Position numbers and translations under genes: made by a program
NCBI GenBank assembly: GCA_003550325.1
Contig: QKWP01000371.1
Span: 224,605-288,604, forward strand
Length of the DNA stretch: 64,000 nucleotides
From: Gigaspora rosea
Lineage: Eukaryota; Glomeromycota; Glomeromycetes; Diversisporales; Gigasporaceae
Direction of reading: 5' to 3'
In this document: one piece after another, positions 58,201 to 64,000 of the stretch
How the letters are laid out: every line of letters begins with the position of its first letter
Numbering within the stretch: position 1 is the first letter of the stretch
Notes under the pieces: model-generated
Database searches by the model: none
Told to the model about the DNA's origin: nothing
What the model saw: only the letters and a program-made list of their open reading frames with translations

Positions 58201-58690
58201 CATACCACTCAAATCGAACCGGTCCACAACCTAAACCAATGGATGAAAATTCCCTGCCAATCATATTACCTGTGGAACACATCTATGTTCCACCCGAAGC
58301 AAGAAGTACGAAGTCAAAAGGAAAAGAACGGGAAGTAGTTGTTCTATCGCAATCAATATCCAAAAAACGCCAAAGGTTGGAGGATGATGATCCTATTGAA
58401 GATGAAAAAAGGGTGAGTTGAGTTATCGTTGTCGTATGTTTATAAGGGATGCACCTATTTTTTATTCGAATAAACGTTTTTTTATGCTACAGCTACGACG
58501 CTATGATCCATATTCCCCAACTGCAACGTCTTCAGGAAATCGAAATGCAACTATTTCAGAGTATGTTAATAGAAATTTAAAATATTGAACTATATCCAAA
58601 CCGTCTATATCAATAATCGTATTTTGTAGGACTTTTGAGATCGATGGTGAAGCTAACGACGATAAAGACAAAAAATGTTCGATTATGTAG
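55237..58690 (+). CDS. RRP6: Nuclear exosome 3'-5' exoribonuclease Rrp6 (EXOSC10)
   Basis: Distributive 3'-5' RNase of the nuclear exosome (rRNA and snoRNA 3' processing, RNA surveillance). Fourteen exons: 55237-55566, 55629-55724, 55816-55976, 56050-56236, 56357-56500, 56787-56886, 56956-57046, 57129-57384, 57451-57518, 57615-57862, 57938-58038, 58113-58412, 58493-58560 and 58630-58690. They give 736 residues in one frame. An N-terminal PMC2NT region (about 15-120) precedes the DEDD-Y nuclease: Asp256 and Glu258 in AVDLEHHDYRS, Asp314 in [11 protein letters not shown], Tyr379 and Asp383 in [10 protein letters not shown]. An HRDC domain follows ([20 protein letters not shown], ending YVLPND). 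The C-terminal third is low-complexity and basic with a likely nuclear signal ([10 protein letters not shown]). The last four residues, CSIM, form a CaaX-type motif. Exon 9 uses donor GTGTGT to keep the frame. Intact. Confidence 0.95.
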
Positions 58691-60245
58691 GTCCTGACCA
58701 ATATTGAAAAATCGACTCAAATTGATTTTCTTGTTTAGTCGATTTTTTTTTCAAAATCGGCTTATGATTTATCATAATGATAATAATTCACGCATAAGCC
58801 TTGATCATTACAAAAAATTGTTTTGTATATATTGCAATAGCAAGTAATAAATTGTTAGAATAAACGTCGACGAAAACTTTAAAGAAATTTGATTTTCTTG
58901 AAATTAGGTATGGTCGATTATATTTAGTATTTTAAATTTTTCAATGTTATATTAGTTGCCAATTAAAGTGGGGTCAGTGTTGAAATTCAAAAAATAGTAT
59001 ACAATTTTTGAGAACATATTTTTTTGTTTACCATGTTCATACTGTATTAAAAAAAATAATTACTGTTACAAATAAAATTATTATGGATAGTTAAACATTA
59101 TTTAGGTTTATTTTTATAGATAATCATGAAATTGGATAATAGCAAAATTTGAAATCTCAGAATTTAAACAATTTATAAATATATATATGCTTATTTTTAG
59201 AGGATGTTTAAAGCAGTATCCAGTTATGTTTTTGATTTTTTAATTAAAATTAGAGTAAGAGCTAGTCTAAACTTAAAATTAAAGCATATTTTATACAGTG
59301 CCAAACAGTAAAACATATCCAATATTTATTAATAAAAACTTTAAAGTGTATAACTTTTTTAAAACAAGCTAAATTAAAAAATCCTTTAACAATCAAATTT
59401 AGTACAAATTTGTTTATTTTAATTCTATATATTTGTAAAAATAAATAAAAAAAAGTTTATTAAATTTAATTTAATAGTTATTAAAAAACCTTTACTAGAA
59501 GTTTTTAAGGCTTGAAATATCTTAAAAAAAAGCTAAAATTAAGCAAATTTTTTTTTTTTTAAACTTTAACCAATGATTTCTTAATAGTAACAATTCAAAT
59601 TTAATAAACATTTTTATTTTAATTTTACAAGTTTGTAAAATTAAAATAAAAAATTTTTTATCAAATTTGAATAGGTGGATATAGAAAAATATCTTTTTTT
59701 TAATTTGGCTATTCAGCTTTCTGTGTTTATAAACTTTTTTTTTTTAAGCAGTCTTGTCTTTATTAATTATTTGAACTACAAAGTAAATTACACTAATGTA
59801 TATTCTACCTGTCTATTGTTCTATCTAATAATGACTCACCAAGCTAATGCTCTGCCAAAACAACTTTCTGTTTCACTTCGGATTATTAACTTGCTAAGAA
59901 TTTTGTAATCTGTACGATTAGCTTCTAATGATCATTAACTGACTGTTGTATGCCTTGTCAAGAATACTTAACAATTCACTTGTATGACTTTGAGCAAAGA
60001 AGACCACACTGGTTTCTTTCCTTATACTATTCAATTTTTAACTATACTTTCTTTTGTTTTTGTAATCTCCTCTTTTTCTTTTTTTTCTCTTGAGTTTCCG
60101 TTCTTGACTGCTTTCCATCTCTATTCTTTTGTGAGGTCTTTTGTTTCTTTTTTAAAAGTGATATTTTCTTCTGACTTTTTGCCACTTCTCTTTTTATGTT
60201 TTTTGTCCTCTTTTGATATACCTCTGGCCTTTTTTCAGTCCGTTA
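58691..60245. other. Gene-free AT-rich stretch
   Basis: No gene. 59940-60240, read on the minus strand, is a Lys-rich tail probably belonging to the LINE fragment next to it. Confidence 0.45.
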
Positions 60246-60690
60246 ACAGTTCATAACGAAAGCTCCAAATGTGCTTATAGAACTGTTTTTAAACTGTTTA
60301 ACTATAGCCTGTATGTATCTCGATGTTCTGCCTATATAGTAGTTACACTTTCTATTGCCTTTATAACTAACTTGGTCACCAGACCTTGCATTAACTCTTT
60401 TTTTACAGTAAAATTTTTTTTCGGTTGTATTCCAAAAACAATATTCCATAGAGTTGCCATGTTTAGTTGTTTGCTATTCAACTTTGCTAGTTTCTTGATG
60501 AGTTCACTTATCTCTTTTTTAAGAGTGTCCCAAAGTGGCTATAACACTGAGCATTCAGCTAGGTGGTTTATAGTTTCCGTTTCGCTCTAACAAATAATAC
60601 AAGTGTCATCACTATATATACTACCCTTTCTTCTATTTAGTACTTGTATCGTTGATAACAAATTATTTAAACATTTAACCCTAAAAATCC
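60246..60690 (-). pseudogene. LINE C-terminal fragment with CCHC zinc knuckle
   Basis: The minus strand reads RVKCLNNLLSTIQVLNRRKG, SIYSDDTCIIC, then (after a TAG/TAA-type stop) SETETINHLAECSVL, another stop, and PLWDTLKKEISELIKKLAKL. The spacing C-x2-C ... H-x4-C is the zinc knuckle found downstream of the reverse transcriptase in many Rhizophagus LINEs. At least three in-frame stops mark it as dead. Frames seen on the plus strand here are artefacts. Confidence 0.7.
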
Positions 60691-60916
60691 AATTTCAATT
60701 CTTTAGACAACTTCTACATTTCTGACTTTTAACTCTTTTGATATCCCTTCAAATTTTTTTTCAAACTATTGTATCATTCTCTTCTTTCATTTTTTCTATT
60801 TTATGATGCTTTTCAAACATGATCACTTCATATCTATACTAACTTCTGTGAGCTATATAACTAGGAAACGAATACCATTAGTGTCCGAAGCCAAAAATAA
60901 CAATTAATAAATACAA
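60691..60916. other. Short gene-free spacer
   Basis: T-rich; possibly further decayed LINE, not readable. Confidence 0.35.
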
Positions 60917-62031
60917 GTTTACTTAGTGTATTAAGTTAAAATTAATTAGTAAATTTTGTAAAATATAAGAGTTTATAGAATTTTATTAATAAAATTCTAT
61001 AAAATCTTATAATTCAAAAAATTTTATTAATTAATTCTAACTTTATGCACTAAGTAAACTTGTACAACATCTAAAATACATCAAATTATTAGAATTATTT
61101 TTATTTTAATTGAAATTTGGAGAAAATATACTTAAATTTGACTTTTTTGATCAAAAATCAAAATTTATGCATCTATTCTTTAAATTTCAAGTAAAATAAA
61201 AATAATTCTGCTAAATTAATGTATTTTTAGGTTCTGAACAAGTTTACTTAGTGCATTAAATTAGAATTAATAAGTAAGATCTTGTGAATCATAAGATTTT
61301 ATAAAATTATATTAATAAAATTCTATAAAATCTTATGATTCATAAAATTTTATTAATTAATTCTAACTTTATGCACTAAGTAAACTTGTTCAGCATCTAG
61401 AAATATATCAAATCGGCATAATTATTTTTATTTTATTTGAAATTTAGAGAATAGATGCATAATTTTGGATTTTTGATCAAAAAAGTCAAATTTAAGTATC
61501 TTTTCTTCAAATTTCAAGTAAAACAAAAAAATTATGGCTGATCTAATGTATTTTTAGGTGTTAAACAAGTTTACTTAGTGCATCAAGTTAGAATTATTTA
61601 GTAAAATTTATGAATCATAAGATTTTTTTATAGAATTTTATTAATAAAATTCTACAAATTCTTATAATTCACAAATTCTTATTAATTAATTCTAACTTTA
61701 TGCACTAATTAAACTTGTTTAGCACCTAATAATACATCAAATCGGTTATGTTATTTTTATTTTATTTGAAATTTGGAGAATAGATGCATAATTTTGGATT
61801 TTTGATCAAAAAGTCAAATTTAAGCATTTGTTTTCCAAATTTCAAGTAAAATAAAAACAACATAGCTGAATTGATGTATTTTTAGGTGCTAAATAAGTTT
61901 AATTAGTACATTAAGTTTTTTTTGATCAAAAATCCAAAATTATGCATCTATTCTCCAAATTTCAAGTAAAATAAAAATAATATAACCAATTTGATGTATT
62001 ATTAGGTACTAAACAAGTTTAATTAGTATCT
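60917..62031. repeat. Ladder of palindromic MITE units, period about 324 bp
   Basis: AAGTTTACTTAGTGCATTAA or a variant recurs at about 60917, 61242, 61567 and 61890. Each of the first three units is a palindrome (AAGTTTACTTAGTG ... CACTAAGTAAACTT, apex TTTTATTAATAAAATTCTA). The links between units are themselves inverted (AAATTTGGAGAATAGATGCA versus TGCATCTATTCTCCAAATTT). A single relative is at 10950-11081. Confidence 0.88.
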
Positions 62032-62404
62032 TTTAATTTATAAACAGGATAAGTATCAATATATATTTACCTTTCGTTGAAGTGATTATTTTGTTCTTTG
62101 ATGCTTGTTTCTTATTTAAATTTGTATCTTCAGGGGTTTTGGGTGCTATATTAGTAGGTTCTTGCGATAATGACAAAGTAAATAAAATTTGGCCTATTTA
62201 CAATATTTAAATCTTTTTTATTAGTCGATTGCAGTACTTTCAGTGTTAACCATTGTTGATGATTCAGAGTGGTTATAATGATTTGAATCTTCAGCGTCAG
62301 ATTGAAAATCTATAATTATATGAATTAAAATATGTTTATATACATATTAGTTCTAAGACAATAAATAATAATAATAATAATAATAATACCATATTCATTT
62401 ATCG
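62032..62404 (-). other. Possible further exons of the neighbouring minus-strand gene
   Basis: Minus-strand segments read DFQSDAEDSNHYNHSESS (about 62312-62255) and SQEPTNIAPKTPEDTNLNKK (about 62170-62105), each preceded by AG and followed by a stop or GT. Composition matches the gene upstream, but joining is unsupported. An ATA microsatellite is at 62359-62389. Confidence 0.3.
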
Positions 62405-63534
62405 TATTCAATTTTTTTTGGTAGTACAATCATTATTTCGTAGTATTTTATCATACTTTTTTTTGTCTAAATTAAATCATAAAATAAAAAATAAATAAGC
62501 CAAATAAAATGTAAGACTTGTTAATATTAAAAATATACGTTGTTGATTTATAGAACGACGCATCATCATTTTTATAGCCCAATCGTTAATACAATTTGGA
62601 AAGTCTGGATTGTTGGCTTTATACTATTAATAATAAATTTAAAGAAGATTAATATTAGTATCAAATTATAATCTTAAAATAAACAATTATACCTTTTTAA
62701 TTAGTGTCCGTTTTTTAGTTGCACTTAATTTACGATACTCTGGTGTATCATGAGCTACGAATTCACGCATTGCACTCTTAAATAATTTGTTAAATGTTTT
62801 TAAAAAAAAAACAAGTAAATTCAAATAAAGCGCTAAACCGTTAAAGATAGTATGAATCAAATAATACCCTATACGATATATAAACTTTGCTATCAAGCGA
62901 TAGTATTTCTGATAACTTGTACCATTTTAAGTTTGGAGGCTTTGCGATTGAAAAGTTTTTCAAAGGTTTTATCTAAATATTAATAAATAATTTTTAGTAG
63001 TTACAGTAACGTATAAGATAAGAAGGGTATAATCTATATTTAATTTGCTATTTTAGTTATATATACCTTATTGATTTCGCTTTCAGAATCACTTAATGCA
63101 ATATGATGTATCTGCTTTGAACTTTCATTATTGCTTGATCTATTTGTTTCAGAATTGCTATAGTTATCAGAAGAAATAACTTCTTGACTTTTTCGCTTTT
63201 TAGGTAATCGTTTATTATAGTAATTCGAATCGTCAGAGTCACTGGAAATTACTGCCAACTTTTTTTTATGCTGTTTATGTGAATCTTTATTTGTATTCAC
63301 ACTATTTAACAAACTGTTAGTTGTATTGTGAGTACTTTTGTTTGAAACTTGAACGTTATTATAACTTTGCATAATTTTAGGTTGTTGAATTTGTCGAAGT
63401 TTTTCGTTTTCAGCTTTAAGAGCTTCTATTTGATTTTTTAAATTAATAAGATCATAGTTGCTAGTTTCTTCAACAATTAATTTGTTATTATCTTTGGGAA
63501 TAGGTTTTTTATTTGTTCGCTTGCCTTTTGGCAT
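62405..63534 (-). CDS. Unrecognised Ser/Lys-rich multi-exon gene, possibly transposon accessory
   Basis: Exons (minus strand) 63534-63067, 62972-62868, 62776-62693, 62623-62539 and about 62466-62405. Exons 1-4 join cleanly in phase. It starts MPKGKRTNKKPIPKDNNKL, with a coiled coil at about residues 28-48 (NLKNQIEALKAENEKLRQ) and then a long Ser/Asn/Lys-rich low-complexity region with casein-kinase-like SSDSDD and SDSESE clusters and a KRLPKKRK basic patch. Exon 2 is IKPLKNFSIAKPPNLKWYKL; exon 3 has AHDTPEYRKLSATKKRTLIK; exon 4 has NNPDFPNCINDWAIKMMMRR. The last exon hits a stop after an A-run and may be frameshifted. Function unknown. Divergent with 63725-63979 across 190 bp; from memory similar pairs recur in Rhizophagus, suggesting a mobile element. 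Confidence 0.55.
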
Positions 63535-63724
63535 AGTAATTAATATGAAAAAAAGAATATTAAATTTAGGGGAAGAAAGAGTAAGTTATTTTCATCTTAA
63601 AAGTTTATTTTATATATTTATATATATCAGTATAATCGGACTTTAAAGATTTGTATATAAATATAAAATGTGTAAGAAAAAAATTTACTTATATAATTTA
63701 TTGAAATATGTATTGAAATTTATA

Positions 63725-63979
63725 ATGAATAACGAATTAAATCTTATTAGCGAAGATAGTGAAGCCTCTGATATAGAATTAGATACTGAACATGTCATCA
63801 CCGATCATAATAATAAAGTGTATTGCAGGTGTCATTTATGCACTGAAGAAGGTTACGGTGGTGCTTGGGTTAGCAAAAATACTCGAACTAGACATATGAA
63901 AGCTCAAAATTCTATAGCAATACATACAGAACCGTCAAGTTCAGAATTTAGTTTAGGCAGTAACAATGACGATCATTAG
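63725..63979 (+). CDS. N-terminal part of a CCH-H zinc-finger transposase-like protein
   Basis: Starts MNNELNLISEDSEASDIELD (ATG 63725 preferred over 63668, because the upstream 19 residues are hydrophobic and 5'-UTR-like). It then reads YCRCHLCTEEGYGGAWVSKN and TRTRHMKAQN, a C-x2-C ... H zinc-finger-like module. The frame stops at 63977-63979 after LGSNNDDH. In Rhizophagus relatives I recall, this module opens a longer CACTA/KDZ-type transposase gene, so the rest may lie past an intron beyond the window. Divergently placed from the gene at 62405-63534. Confidence 0.5.
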   Translation: MNNELNLISEDSEASDIELDTEHVITDHNNKVYCRCHLCTEEGYGGAWVSKNTRTRHMKAQNSIAIHTEPSSSEFSLGSNNDDH

Positions 63980-64000
63980 TTAAGTTTTTTTTTTTTTTTT

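Noticed and set aside
60213-60590. 125-codon plus-strand frame with hydrophobic composition
   Set aside because: It is the complement of the LINE zinc-knuckle region; the minus strand gives the recognisable motifs.
1-64000. tRNA or rRNA genes
   Set aside because: I looked for a T-loop GGTTCGA-type box with a matching acceptor stem and for conserved rRNA blocks; none could be supported by eye. A tRNAscan-SE or Infernal run would be decisive.

Overview
The window looks like nuclear DNA of an arbuscular mycorrhizal fungus (Glomeromycotina, most like Rhizophagus). This rests on very high A+T content, short GT-AG introns of about 50-130 bp, fungal orthologues of VAC8, PEX12, SNX4/ATG24 and RRP6, and several multi-copy protein families I recall only from Rhizophagus genomes. 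No strain can be named from sequence alone, and no rRNA, tRNA or CRISPR was recognised.

Layout. 1-7380: a decayed LINE (minus strand) split by a 5.4 kb pogo/Tigger-like DNA transposon (1008-6439). The transposon has 25-bp perfect inverted ends and a TA duplication. It carries its own degenerate transposase, a fragment of a striatin-like WD40 host gene with its intron, and a nested hAT-type MITE. 7380-18100: gene-free, A-rich DNA packed with MITEs (hAT, pogo, unclassified), tandem duplications and one nest of at least three elements. 18150-20410: a satellite of about nine units of about 277 bp. 21290-24041: a small palindrome, then a decayed FAR1/MULE transposase gene. 24400-37500: gene-free repeat land with three copies of one dispersed repeat (one carrying a MULE-like MITE), paired MITEs and a tandem array with degenerate CCTAA-type flanking sequence.

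38350-43135 holds two intact divergent genes, VAC8 (vacuolar armadillo protein) and PEX12 (peroxisomal RING peroxin). 43500-47300 holds degenerate copies of three lineage-specific families. 47384-50280 is another MITE and foldback cluster. 50796-58690 is a second gene island: SNX4 (minus), an enoyl-CoA hydratase/isomerase-family gene ending in the peroxisomal signal SKL (minus), and the exosome nuclease RRP6 (plus), the last two sharing a 198-bp divergent promoter. 58700-62030 is repeats, with a LINE tail and a ladder of palindromes. The right edge (62400-64000) holds a divergent gene pair that may be part of another DNA transposon.

Functionally, PEX12 (PTS1 import machinery) and the SKL-tailed enzyme (probable peroxisomal beta-oxidation) act in one organelle, and VAC8 and SNX4/ATG24 both belong to vacuole/endosome/autophagy traffic. 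They share gene islands but are not operons. The rest is dominated by nested transposon decay. Premature stops in the transposon-type genes are mostly those expected from C:G to T:A transitions, and several frameshifts lie in poly-A runs.
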